A DNA stretch of 64,000 bases, from NCBI GenBank assembly GCA_020881915.1, contig JAJFPB010000002.1, positions 186,001 through 250,000 on the forward strand, in the 5' to 3' direction. Below the pieces are notes generated by a model, which was given only the letters and a program-made list of their open reading frames with translations, searched no databases and was not told the origin of the DNA. The stretch's first letter is position 1, and each line of letters begins with the position of its first letter. The position numbers were made by a program, and so were the translations under genes. Source of the DNA: Paramyrothecium sp. XJ0827 (lineage: Eukaryota; Ascomycota; Sordariomycetes; Hypocreales; Stachybotryaceae). Shown here piece by piece: positions 45,333 to 56,645 of this stretch.

Positions 45333-48076
45333 CTATGACTTTGGCTTCAAAGGCTGCACTGGCCATTCGTATTCCCTCCGGAAAGTCGTCTGGAATGACC
45401 ACTCTCCATATCCCACGACATGCCGCTGCTCTCCACCTTCTGCAGGTAGTATGACTTCCACAGTTGTGCTCCGAGGGACAGTGACAGACATATCCATCAT
45501 TTCCGTGCCGTCTTCCGCCGGAGTTGTCTTCCAAAAACAAGCCACCGTTCCATTGGGGGTGACGTGTGATGCGGCGGCTTCCGTGAATTCGGCACCTATC
45601 GCTGGCTGGACGAGACACTTGGACCACCCGGGACCTGTTCGCCGTAGTCCTGCCACTCTTTCATACATGAACTTGGCAATGGCCCCGAACGCATAGTGGT
45701 TAAACGAGGTCATCTCACCTGGATTGACGGTACCGTCGGGCAACATACTGTCCCATCTCTCCCAAAGCGTAGTTCCACCCATCGTGACCGTGTAAAGCCA
45801 GGACGGGCAGCTTTTCTCCAGAAGCATCGCATATGCTACCTGAATATGTCCTGTTAAGGCGAGCGCCTCGCAGAGAAATGGCGTACCGGCGAACCCAGTA
45901 CCAATCCTGAAGTTGTTCTTTCGAACCAAGTATACGAGTCGATGGCCTGCGTGAGTCATCTGATCGGGGCGTAGGATATTGAGGCAAATGGCTAGCGCAT
46001 AGGCAGCCTGTGAGTCTGAGACAATCCGGCCATTATTTGTCACATATTCATCATGAAACTCTTGCCTCGCTGCAGCGGCTTCGCTTTCGTATCCACTCTT
46101 TTCTTGTTCCAACCCTAATAGGCCCGAGATTTTCGCCATCAGATCCAAGCTTTGAACAAGGAACATGTTCGCAATCATCCTTGCGTCACTAGCGGACCTC
46201 CAAGGTTGATCTGGTGGTGCTGCAGGGTCCAGCCAATCCTAGGCGTGAATGATGTTAGTGGAGGACATTTCTCGAACAGTAGGAGGCAAGGGATTTTGGT
46301 TCATACCCCTAGCTGGAAAACTGTGTTATCCCAGAGATGTTTTGACCCACTACTATTGCGTGGTAATACCTTCATCCAGGTTGCCATGCTGTTGTATTGA
46401 TGTGCAAGGATGCTTGTATCACCAGTCTCTTGGTAAAGTGCCCACGGCACAAGGATTGTGGCATCATGCCAGATTGCGCAAGGTACTCTTCTGCACCATA
46501 CTGGATCAGGCAGCGTTGCGTTTGGGCTTACCATGGGAGGAACACCGTTCAAAATGCCTTGGTCATGCTCCAGGTCGATAAGCCAATTCTTCAGCATGCC
46601 AAAGCAGTCATATACGAGTACAGCGGTTGGAGCAAATAGAGCCAGGTCTCCGGTCCAGCCTAGCCTTTCATCGCGCTGAGGACAATCTGTCGGAACTGAG
46701 AGAAAGTTTGTTCTCATACCCCAACAGACATTCTTGTAAAGTTTATTCAACAGTGGATCGGAACAGGAAAATGATCCGGCTAACTTCATGTCCGTATGGC
46801 ATACGACAGCCTCGATCGAAGACTGATCGAAATCGCCACACCACCCGTCGATCTGTACGTAACGAAAGCCGTGGAACGTGAATCGTGGCTCGTAAGACTC
46901 GTCGGGATCGCCTTTGAGAGTATACTGGTCGATGGCCTTACACAGGCGTAGAGGCCTGGTGCATAGCTCTCCTTTCTCTAGTACTTCAGCGTGATGCAGA
47001 GTGAGGGTATGCCCCCGAGGGCCGTTGATGTTCCTCAGACGTATATAGCCGACTAGATTCTGATCGAAGTCGACCACGGTCTTGCCCGCGGGTGTTTTGA
47101 TAAGCTTGGTAACTTGGACAACTTCGATGCGCCGGACAGGCTCTCCGAATCCAGCCGTAAGAGCGACCGAACGTGGCAACGGGGGCAGTATGAGGACGCT
47201 TTTCCAAACAGAGGCCATGAGAAGTTCATCGTCTAGTGACGGACTTGACCACCTTGGGATCTCCATAGAAGCGTCATACTTTTCGCCATCGTAAATCTCG
47301 GCGAGCCGGACGGGGCCTTCGGCGACCATCCAAGAGTCGTCCGTGGTGATGGTTTCCGATTGCTTGTCGGTATATGTGATTTCAAGCTGTGCCATCAGGC
47401 TAGGATGTTGCCCCCATATATTCCGATGGCCTCCTTCGAAGCCTATTCGTCCACAAAACCAGCCCTCAGCCACACGTACACCTAGGCAGTTTGGACCTTG
47501 TGATAGAAAGGAAGTCAAATCATAAGTCTGATATTGAAGTCTTCCATCGTATGCCGTCCAGCCGGGAGCCATGAAATGGTCTCCCACACGTTGACCATTT
47601 ATCTCCGCCTCATAAACCCCTTGAGCAGTTATGTATAGTCGTGCCCGGGTGATAGGCTTGTTGATGACAAATTCTCTTCTGTATAAATGCTCGGGGACAG
47701 GCCCAATCGAATTCGCGGCCCAGGGAGCTGTGACACGCTCGCATCTCCAATCTTCTCGATCCAGGAGGCCGGCTTCCAGGTGAGCTGGCTCACTCCAGGA
47801 TGTAAAATTTTGATGCTCATCCCAGGCTCTCACGCGAATCGAGATCTTCTGGCGTGACTTCAGTGTTTCTTCAAAAGGCCAAGGGACTAGCAGGGACGAC
47901 TCCGTGGTAACTTGAACAATGGCTGCGTCGTCACATCGTTGCACCTCGTAACCGGCCTGCCGGAAACCATCTAGCTCTCCAGAAATAATCCAGGATAACC
48001 TCGGTCTAGATTCCTGGACCCCGACGGTGTAAGGGTCGTGGTAATGTTCAAATCTCAAACTCGTCAGACTTGCCAT
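45333..48076 (-). CDS. GH78 alpha-L-rhamnosidase (intracellular)
   Basis: Inverting glycosidase that removes terminal alpha-L-rhamnose from plant glycosides, 891 aa. Exons 48076..46307 and 46238..45333; the 68-nt intron joins FQLG to DWLDPAAPPDQPW, the conserved GDWLDP active-site segment. Domain order is an N-terminal fibronectin-like part (MASLTSLRFEHYHDPYTVGV, RPRLSW), the Bac_rhamnosid_N lectin-like domain (YITAQGVYEAEINGQRVGD, GWTAYDGRLQYQTYD, VAEGWFCGRIGF), then the (alpha/alpha)6 barrel with VPTDCPQRDERLGWTGD, where D469/E470 are catalytic candidates. The C-terminal beta domain includes MTSFNHYAFGAIAKFMYERVAG. No signal peptide, so substrate must be imported or membrane-permeant. Bacterial-style fungal GH78 enzymes of this length are known. 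The gene lies between a regulator and the sugar permease. Confidence 0.92.
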
Positions 48077-48964
48077 GCTTGTCTCGAATCAAGTATCAAG
48101 AAGAGGTGAGGAATAAATGATTGTGACCTAAAGATGCTGGCCCGTATCTTGCCACTGGTGCAGTTATACGCATAGACTATTGACTCTATGACCAATGCTC
48201 GCTACAACTGCATCCGAAATTGTAACACTTTCTACCCCATCATCACTGTGATGTGTATACAGAGGTAACAGAAGAGACTTGGATTCATTTTCAAGACCTT
48301 AGCCTTGGGACTACAGTAGAGCTAGTCCATCCGAAAAGTGGGTTCTGTCGGGGAACCTGTCGGGAAACTCCTCTTCTTGTGGGGTTGTTCCACTATGTGG
48401 CCTACAATGTCAGTGATCACGCGCTCATTAAGTCCGGAAGTATTGTTGACACTAAGGGCTACTTCGGAAGAAATGCAGAAGTATTTCACCGAGAGTTTGT
48501 TGCCACACCCCGACACCTCAGCTAAGATATTTTCCCACACTCGGTCAACGCTCGACATAGTCTAGCTGCTTCCCAGGAAACCTAACCCCCAGCAGACTCT
48601 AATGCGTGGTGGGAATGATATCCAGGGGCTTTAGCGCCCGGAGTGGTCAGTTCAGTACATTAAGCGCGGCCCGTTTTACCTGAAGAAACGTGGCATGTCA
48701 TTACCTGCATGCGTGTTGCTAGGTTCTTCGTGCGGCTCCTTCTGATAACATCATGTCAATTTTCATTGCTGTTCAAGCCGTGAATTCACGCCAATGAGCG
48801 AACGATATCTTAGTAAGAAGCAAATAATGGAACCCCGTGATTTATTGAAGTATGGCTGCATCAGCTAGAAGTGCTACGATAATACTTGTCAATTGGATTA
48901 TTGATCATGTAGGAACCTGTTCATTGTGCCTCGTGAAAGCCAGGTCGACGTGTTGAGCCACAGA
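48077..48964. other. Intergenic region: GH78 promoter
   Basis: Contains CTTCGGAAG (48462-48470, complement of CTTCCGAAG), a direct repeat CTGTCGGG at 48345-48352 and 48357-48364 (CGG-N9-CGG), and CATCCGAAA twice (about 48211 and 48329). No gene recognised. Confidence 0.4.
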
Positions 48965-50775
48965 TCAATTATCCTTCGCCTCATTCTCTGCTTTAACAAG
49001 ACGTTGTGTAGCGGTCTCGGTCTTGTGGAATCGCCATGGCTTAATCTTCCTCTCAAACAGTTCGTCAAGTTCCGCAGCAGAGCGTCTAAGTTATGTTAGC
49101 TTCTCCTGGTTTCAAAGCCACGGAAAGAATACAAGTTAAAATGTCTTACCCTTTGGTTTCAGGAATGAGAAGCCACATTCCAATCATAAAGAACAAACCG
49201 ACGCCCGCGTAGAACCAGCCAGTCTTGAGACCCCAGTTCCACCTATTCGTGTTAACCATGTAGGGAGTAAGTTGGTTCATCATTACACCAATAACACATG
49301 TGCAGGCCGCACCGAAGCCTGCAGTGTAGGGCCGCAGACGCTGTGATGAGATTTCACCAATAAAACCCCATCCAGCAGCGCCATTTGCTGTCATACCCAT
49401 ATCTGCGATGGAACTGTTAGCTTATAAATAATGCGGTGATGACATATGGGACGTACTCCAAAGGCAAGCAAACAAGACGAGGATGTAGTCAGTCGCACTA
49501 ACACGCTTGGTAACCCCAAGGATGCCAATGATGACACAAGAAGCCCACATGAGGGTGGTAGCGCAGCAGGCGATCCATCTTCGACCGATGTAGTCGGCAA
49601 CGAACACGACCACGATGACAGTGGCAATGTTGATGGCAGAGGTAATACACTTGATCATGAAAGGATCAGCCAGGCCTGCCTGTTGGAAGAAGTACGTTCC
49701 GAAGGTTGTGAATAATGTAAGGCCAAGAAATTGCTGTGATAAGTTAGTCCATAGGGAGACTAGAGTTCTTAGACCATCTGTTCCACGAAAGATGGAGTAC
49801 CAGTGCTCTCTCTTCTGCTGCACCGCGACAGCTTTCTCGTGTTCCACAGTAAGCACCAAGGTTTCGAGCTGCTGCTCCAAATTGTATCCCTCGACACCGC
49901 GATTGAGCTGCTTTAAAGCCTTTCGTGCGCCATCGGTATTTCCACGCGTGACACACCATGCTGGCGACTCAGGAAGGAAAACGTAGATGAGTATCATCAA
50001 GCCGATTTGGGCCCACTGGGTGTTGATGGGTGTGAGATAGTTGTGCGGGTCTCTCTTGTTCATAGTTTGCATGGCGATGTAGGCGAAAAATGTGCCAACC
50101 GTCCACCAGAGGCTGTAAAGCATGAGGAGACCACCACGAATCCGTACAGGTGCAACTTCCGAGATGTATGTGGGAAGAGTCGTCTGCATGCATCCAACGC
50201 CGATGCCAGCGAGCAGTTTTCCAACTAGCCAAACTTGCCACGAGCGAGCCAAGGTCTCGGCAAGGACACTTGTAGCAAGGACAACCCAGTAGGTATACAT
50301 GGCAACCTTGCGACCGAAACGGCTCGAAACAAAGGAGAGAGAGATCATGCCAAAGATTTGGCCGACAGATTGAATGGAGCTCCATCCAGCGAGAACAGGA
50401 GATGCGAGGGCAGGAGATCCACTGGCTCCGGTCTCAGTGGCGAATTGAAGAACAAAAGCCTTGTTGGCAACAATGCCGGAGTTCATTCTGGAGCCGCATG
50501 GATTAGTTACAATGTATGCATGTTTATCTCGGTACATGCTAGCACCAAACATACCCAATCTGGTACCCATCGGTAGCAGCACTAAATGCAGCTGCAAAGC
50601 AGATAATAGTGGCTACCTTGAAAGTCTTAACGCTCTCCCAAGGAGTCAAGGTCTCGTAGCCGGTGGTGGCTTGGCCCCGGATGGCCGCATCGACAATGTG
50701 GTCTTTTTCGTTCGCATACTCTACAGCCTCAACAGGAGCAACGTCCTGCTTCGCAGTATCGCGATTGTTGGCCAT
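48965..50775 (-). CDS. MFS sugar transporter (sugar porter family)
   Basis: Proton-coupled sugar or glycoside importer at the plasma membrane, 541 aa. Exons: 50775..50555, 50487..49457, 49402..49150 and 49085..48965. Junctions restore GYQIG+MNSGIVANK, ACLW+NMGMTANGAAGWGFIGEI and IPETKG+RSAAELDELFERKI. Sugar-porter signatures are GRK after helix 2, PTYISEVAPVRIRGG after helix 4, PESPAWCVTRG before the central loop, DYIGRR and PETKGRSAAELDELF at the end. Twelve hydrophobic helices. The ATG at 50775 gives MANNRDTAKQ, matching the usual hydrophilic N-terminus of alpha-glucoside/disaccharide-type fungal permeases. It shares a 1.1-kb divergent promoter with the second Zn2Cys6 gene. With unsecreted GH1 and GH78 nearby, import of a rhamnosyl-glucoside is the natural inference; specificity is not proven. 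Confidence 0.92.
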
Positions 50776-51045
50776 TTGTGTAAGCAATGGAGGGTGTTGA
50801 GTCAGTGATTGTGCTTCAATACTGATAGAAGAGAGTCGCCTGGAAAGAATACCACGGCCTCAATTGCAGTCATCCTGAAGCCCGGTGTGCCGGCTTGGCC
50901 AATATATAGGCAATCGAACGACTCAGTAGGCGTGCTGAAACTCATTTGGCGTCCCGTCATGAATGCAAGGTTGGCTTGGATTACCCCGAACACATGGCAT
51001 GGGGTGGGCTGGAAGCTACTGGCGCTAGCTCGTCTCGTATAATAT

Positions 51046-51061
51046 CGCGGGGTAACCCGCG
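51046..51061. promoter_or_regulatory. Inverted repeat CGCGGG-GTAA-CCCGCG
   Basis: Perfect 6-bp arms with a 4-nt spacer, containing CGG-N6-CCG (51048-51059). This geometry is typical of a Zn2Cys6 homodimer site. It lies about 271 bp before the permease ATG and about 830 bp before the Zn2Cys6 ATG. Binding is inferred. Confidence 0.45.
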
Positions 51062-51075
51062 TATTTCATCTGAAT

Positions 51076-51084
51076 CTTCCGAAG
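51076..51084. promoter_or_regulatory. CTTCCGAAG motif copy in the divergent promoter
   Basis: One of three copies (with 44947-44955 and 48462-48470) upstream of cluster genes. A fourth copy in the window, at 6313-6321, is inside a coding region, so chance is not excluded. Confidence 0.3.
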
Positions 51085-51888
51085 AGGAGTTTCCCGACGT
51101 GTTTTCCGACGTATACCAGCCAGCGCGCTCTGGTCCCTACAGCTGTAGCGCGAGCAATCTTGGATCCAGCCGAACAGTACCCCAGAAAGAAGCCTGCGCT
51201 TAGCATCACAACAAGCGGGACAATATGGGGGAAGCCGGATCGTCGCCGTTACATGTGGAGTAAAATGGACTTTGAGCATGGTAGCAAAGAGAAGCTCATG
51301 AAAGGAGTGGATGACCTGATTTGGGAATAGTACGAAGCTTTTGCTATTCTTGGCGAGCAACACGCTGTTTCATGAAAAAATATATGTTCAACATCTGCTC
51401 TCGACACCGAGTTTGACAGCAGTGGTGTGAATGTAAAGTCGCATGTTTAATTCGTTTGTATTGAAAATCTATGCGTAATTATTTTTGAACTTGATCTTTT
51501 AACTGATAGCGAAGAGATATCAAAATAAAGAGTTTCTGTTCCTTGAGAGGTTAAATAGAGATTCCGAGGTTTTCTTGCTGTACATTCCATCACAACCTCA
51601 TCATGCAATGGAGAACGCGCTAACCACAGTGCCGCTATGGTGGTTAGAATTTGTTGTGGAGCATGGTGGCTAAATGAAGTGGGGAAGGCAGCGCAACCTC
51701 CCTCTGAAGATTTTGTCCTGTTACATGGATACGCATGAGCGCCGGCCACTTCAAACCTCAACGAATAGCCACATCGAGACTGTAGTAATACGGTGTCTCT
51801 TTGATTGGGTGACTGGCTGCACTCAGAGGAAGCTATCCCTTAACGGACGCCAAGCTTCTGCTCTGCATTGCTGACTCGAGTGTCGGGT

Positions 51889-53503
51889 ATGAGACCTCTG
51901 ACGGCTTGCGTAGCCTGTCGGTAAGTCACTGCCCTCATGAGCTCTATTTCCCTTGAAATCATCTCATCCTTCCATTTGACAGTGGGCGTCGTAAGAAATG
52001 CTATCGGACACAACCGGGGATCAGCTGCGACTTTTGCAGCAAGCGAGGCCTTGAGTGCTTTTTCGAAACAAAGCCTGATGCTGCCGTCTCTAATGGCTAT
52101 GAGCCGCTGATTGTTCCGCCTGCCGCTAGCAATACCGCCTCGGTATCGTCAATCAATGTTCCAGATCCAGACTTGTGCAACGAAATGGTCGACCTCTATT
52201 TCCGGTACATCCACGTCGCATTTCATAACATATTCCACAGACCATCTTTTGAGGCCAGCGTGAGTGACGGAAGCGTTCCGAAGATTCTTCTATTTGGTGT
52301 CATCAGCCTGGCCGCTAGATTTTCAGATCATGCATCGTTGGCGGAAATAGATCCCTTGGTTCGAGGACATATCTACGCCAAAGAAACTGAAAGACTATTG
52401 GACCTCCACAACACATGCTTGACGACAATACAAGCATGTATGCTAATAGGCGCCATGCAAGTGATCGAGATGCAGTCACATACCGAGTCCATCTTCTATA
52501 CTATCGCCTGCCGAATGGCCATGATCATGGATCTTCCCAACGCGGCAACGAATAGTCTTATCGAACGGGAATTAAACCTAAGAGGTAGGTTCTACTACAA
52601 TTCCCTGACCAAGACTTTTTTTTTGGCTCATTTTTGGTATCGATAGTTTGGTGGTCAGTAGTTGCTACAGATACATGGTCATCCACGGCACTCGGTTTGC
52701 CGAGAGCAATAGATGCGCGCTACGATATAGCGCTGCCAATGGACGAACGCCTGTTCTATCGCTTAGAATTCGAAAGCCCTACCGACCTCGACTTATCAGT
52801 ACGCTCGTTGTCTCGTTCGCTGGTCGCTCAGATGATCATGCTGAACCAAATCCTCTTCAAAGTCAATTCACTAAACACGGAATTTGTTTCCAAAGAGTTT
52901 GAGACCAACCGCTTGCTCGAGAACTTGAACAATCTAATCACTGAAGTCGATTCCTGGAATTCTGAATTACCGGAAGACATGCGATATTCACCAGAGAATC
53001 TTCTTTACTGGGCCAACCAGAGTTGCGGGCCCATGTTTGTGATTATGCACATAAACTACAACCACCTGAATCAACTTCTCCTGTATCGATTCTTGCACCT
53101 TAGTCTGAGCGGAGAGCAACCCCTCTCCATCAACTATGCCAAACGTTGCAAAAAGCATTCCAATGCTCTGTGCCAACTTGTGTATCAGGCAAGGGAAAAA
53201 CGTGACACAGACGTTCGGTACCCTCTCGTAGGTCACATGCTCGTTGTTGCCTCTACCGTGCAACTCCACACCCTTCTATTCAGCTCGGATAACGCCGAGG
53301 TCCAGGTAGCCAAAGATCAACTTCAGAGCAATTTTAAGATCATCAGTCTCCTCCAACCATTTTGGCCGAGTCTCAAAGCATCATTGAGCAGGTTTGATGC
53401 ATTTCACAAGGCATGTCTTGAGGGCAAGGATAGCTTTCGATTTGATCAGTGGATGCTTCAGTTCCTGCTCCAGTTCGCACAACCCATAGATGAAAGAGAC
53501 TGA
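51889..53503 (+). CDS. Zn2Cys6 transcription factor, second regulator of the glycoside cluster
   Basis: Nuclear regulator of 496 aa. Exons 51889..51920, 51983..52584 and 52647..53503. The zinc cluster begins almost at the N-terminus and is interrupted by intron 1 (CVACR|GRRKKC): C7-x2-C10-x6-C17-x8-C26-x2-C29-x6-C36. A middle-homology region follows: LYFRYIHVAFHNIFHRPSFEA, GVISLAARFSDHASL, CLTTIQACMLIGAMQ and, across intron 2, LNLR+VWWSVVATDTWSS. The start was chosen because only this ATG precedes the cluster in frame. It is divergent from the sugar permease and is the right-hand member of the GH1-GH78-permease group, so control of permease and glycosidases is likely, perhaps jointly with the regulator at 43-45 kb. 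Confidence 0.88.
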
Positions 53504-54810
53504 TGGACAATGCGTGGTGTCCCAAGTTTGGCAATGGAAAACTATTTGTACTACAAAGCATTGTTGTAGCTTGCTACTGATGTATACTTTTGTAAGAGAA
53601 GCTCTTAGAAGTCAAAATCTACTCCCTTCACTTATTCAAATACAGTTCAACAGCGTACTTCAATGTCCCTTGTTTTCTGAGACTTTCATCTATCGGAGTA
53701 CTTACGGCTGATCTGCTCCTGCGATGGGGATTGTTCTTTACCTCACATTGAGCCCCAAACACCTCTATGCTCCATATTAGTGGCTAGTACAACCTCTGTC
53801 TAATCTGAATGTGACAGTATTCGTGGGTTAAACATTAACCTACTCACAGCGTCTGAAAAGCCTCGTAACTGATCAACCTATAATTGTCTCGCCTGGCATG
53901 CTTCCATAGCTTATAAAGAGCGTTGCGATTCCTTCCCCACTGCTTTGTTAGCTCGGTACTAGCCAGAGTCTGTTTTTGCTCAACTTACGACATTATTTTA
54001 CTTGACGAAGCGTAGGAATTTACTCCTTCGACCATAGATATCCAGAAGAGGCCTATTTATAATGTATTTATGTACGATTTGCCATCTCGCCACCTTAGTG
54101 CGCAACAAACTACAGACACTACGCAAGCTGGACTGTAAAAGTTAGAACAGGCCATGATGTATAACGGATCCCAGCGATTTATCCAGGGCTTTTCCCGAGG
54201 CAACTTCTACTACCAGCCAGGTTATCCCAGTCGTAATTACGAGAACAATGTATACATCCTTGCCGAGGTACCATCACCCAAATCGCGACGCTAAAGGTAG
54301 ATTGTCAATACGATTACTTAACTAGTTCTCAGCGATAGTCGGTTGACAGTTACCTCAATTATAGGACAGATCCACGGTGGTAGTGAAACCAAACTGGTAG
54401 CTGGCCCCAATTCTTTTCTTCTTGGATTGAGTGCGATGATTCGTACGAGCACGTTCTATGACGATTTCAAGATCTATAAGAATACACGCACGGTCGCCAA
54501 GGAACACGGTTAGCTTCAACAACAGAGGAATTTCACCCTTTTGCTATTTATAGCCAACCTTTGGGTGTGTCGGGCCTACAAGAAGCGAGGCGGCAAAATA
54601 TTGACCCGGATAAGCTCATTGTCCTGTTATTCCGCCATTAACTCATCATTGTTGATGACGCCGGCGTCACTGGATTGTCTCATAGTTTAGAAACATTTAG
54701 AAACAGTCATTTCATGGTCTGAAAGCAGGAGCTTCCACACTAGAAGAATAGAATCATCAGAAATCCCATGTGGTATATTGTCAGAGACCGGGCTGCTGAA
54801 TCGGAGTTAA
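53504..54810. other. AT-rich gene-poor stretch
   Basis: No recognised gene. It includes a 46-residue open frame (54154-54294) listed at low confidence. Confidence 0.45.
54154..54294 (+). CDS. Possible small ORF, 46 aa
   Basis: Starts ATGATG and encodes a Tyr/Asn/Gly-rich peptide (NFYYQPGYPSRNYENN) ending PSPKSRR. Composition is unlike random sequence, but no signal peptide, splice partner or family is seen. Could be a remnant exon. Confidence 0.15.
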   Translation: MMYNGSQRFIQGFSRGNFYYQPGYPSRNYENNVYILAEVPSPKSRR

Positions 54811-54937
54811 GAGCGCTATGGGGTGCAATAACTGTAATTAAATCTCTGAAGAGCCCTAGCTACGAGGAGCAGTGGCTCCTTATATAGTTACCTGCTCCTC
54901 TAAGGGCTGGAACAGTCGCCGTTTTATGTGTCCTGAC
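54811..54937 (-). repeat. LTR-like fragment (segments B and A contiguous)
   Basis: On the minus strand: segment B (54937-54866; TGTCAGGACACATAAAACGG, then a TATATAAGGAGC TATA region) runs directly into segment A (54865-54811; TCGTAGCTAGGGC to CCCCATAGCGC). Both have diverged partners at 38.4-38.8 kb. TATA box, size and duplication suggest a degraded solo LTR or similar element. Confidence 0.6.
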
Positions 54938-56645
54938 ATACATGAATGCGCTGAACGAGAACAAGAGGATAGGCTAGTGACTGATAATAGTCGACGATGC
55001 TGATGAAACCAGCAAGGCTCTTCGCGCAGTAATCCGGCCATACTCCAGCTTCGATCGATTATGTTCCATTCGGTTTTTTTTTTTTCGAGTGAAGTTCCTG
55101 ACTGTACGCGGTCGCAACGTAGCAGTGACATGATATGCTAACAGTTTTATTTTCCTGGATAGCAAGATGCCCGAAGACAACAACCAGCTATGTAAAAAGG
55201 TGCTATTGCACCATGGAATGCTTTCACATATCGATTGTACTGAAGCATATCCAAATCTTTTTGGTTTCTTGATTTTGGCTTTGTTCAGACCGGCGGTTAT
55301 ATCTATGGGAAGGGCATAACCATCAGCGAACATGCAAATTAATACATCATGAATAAATTAGAAGTGACCAATTTTAAGAAAGGATTCGAAGTTCATGGCA
55401 AGACAAATCGGCGAAAAATTGCATGGCAGCAACCAGCGTGGCTGCCTGGAACAGCGGCTATTATTACACCCCAATCTACCCACTTTGAAGACCAAATGGG
55501 AACACAAGATAATACTGTTCTAATTCAAGGCAGATTCAGGAGTGCTAAAGTCATTTCTAGGACAGCTCGGGCTGCTTCCACTGCATGCCTTGTTGCATTC
55601 GACCTATAGCAGTCCAATGGACAACCGAGGCCCCCGACTAGCAAATTTCGCGTCTCTCCTCACGCATGCGAAACACTGTAACAGCGTGGAAATGATCAGC
55701 CTATTTCACTTGGAATCTCAAACCACATTCGACGACTTTGCCACGCTTACTTGGGCTCCTCTGGCCAAGTCTGTGATGCAGTGTAACTCACCTAGCTTTG
55801 TCCTGGATGGCATTCTGGGGCGAAACGTGTGACGATTTCCAGAATCTGGATTCATTTCATTGTCCCCTAAATCATTGTGACTCCAAAGAGTTCGAAAGAT
55901 CCCAAAACCGACCTACCTTGGCACAGAAATTGTTATGGTCAGGATTTACAAAATCATCAGCTGGCGTACCTGTGGCCAAGTCTTTGATACAAGCTTTTGC
56001 CAAGACGGAAGTTGGACGAGGCTTAAACAAATGAGTAGAAATCGCAGCCACTGGAAAACAAGCCTTAGGATAGATGCAGGGATTGAGGCTGAATGCATGT
56101 AAGATTAATATCGACAAGGATCCTTCTCTTAGACCAAATCCCAACGTGCCACTCGGAAACTTTTCCCACAGCCAGCCAAAGTCGCCATGTCAGAGGCGCC
56201 TCGGGTCAGGAAAAGTTCCCTAAGCATGCTAGCCTCTGTTATACACTCTACTCCCCGTATCGCTAACAGTAGGGCAGGCATATTTATTTCACTATGGTAG
56301 GTAAAAAGAAAAACCACGGCTCCTGTTGGAACGCGGGGTCGTGACAATAATTCAAGGGTTGGAGTGTACGTGGCAGATGAAGCATCCCAATTCAGGCTAG
56401 TTTCCAGTCATAGATCCTGGTTAGGTCAAGGTTGATATCCCGTTCAGTCAGGGGGAGCTGATGCTGGTAAGCCATGTCGCAGCCTTGTGCTGACGCTTGA
56501 TTACAGCCCACATAAATACTAAACCAGCCGCAATACAGATGTCCCAGAAGATATTTCTCCCAAAGTCTCTACTTACGCCAACATTGATGGCCTAGATACA
56601 TTTGCAACTAACCTCGAATCGAACCCACTGAGTTCCGAGGAAATT
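54938..56645. other. Gene-poor stretch upstream of the NLR-like gene
   Basis: Overlapping open frames (up to 119 codons) with no family features. The right end should contain the promoter of the NLR-like gene. An in-frame extension upstream of 56646 (NTDVPEDISPKVSTYANIDG) could be extra coding sequence if another exon border exists near 56530. Confidence 0.45.

Larger units (their letters stand above)
50776..51888. other. Divergent promoter region of permease and regulator
   Basis: 1.1 kb between the two starts. It contains the inverted repeat at 51046-51061 and CTTCCGAAG at 51076-51084, 15 bp apart. A pyrimidine-rich leader precedes the permease. Small frames here have no support. Confidence 0.5.

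Noticed and set aside
47343..47525. Small plus-strand frames inside GH78
   Set aside because: Antisense shadows of a clearly conserved enzyme.
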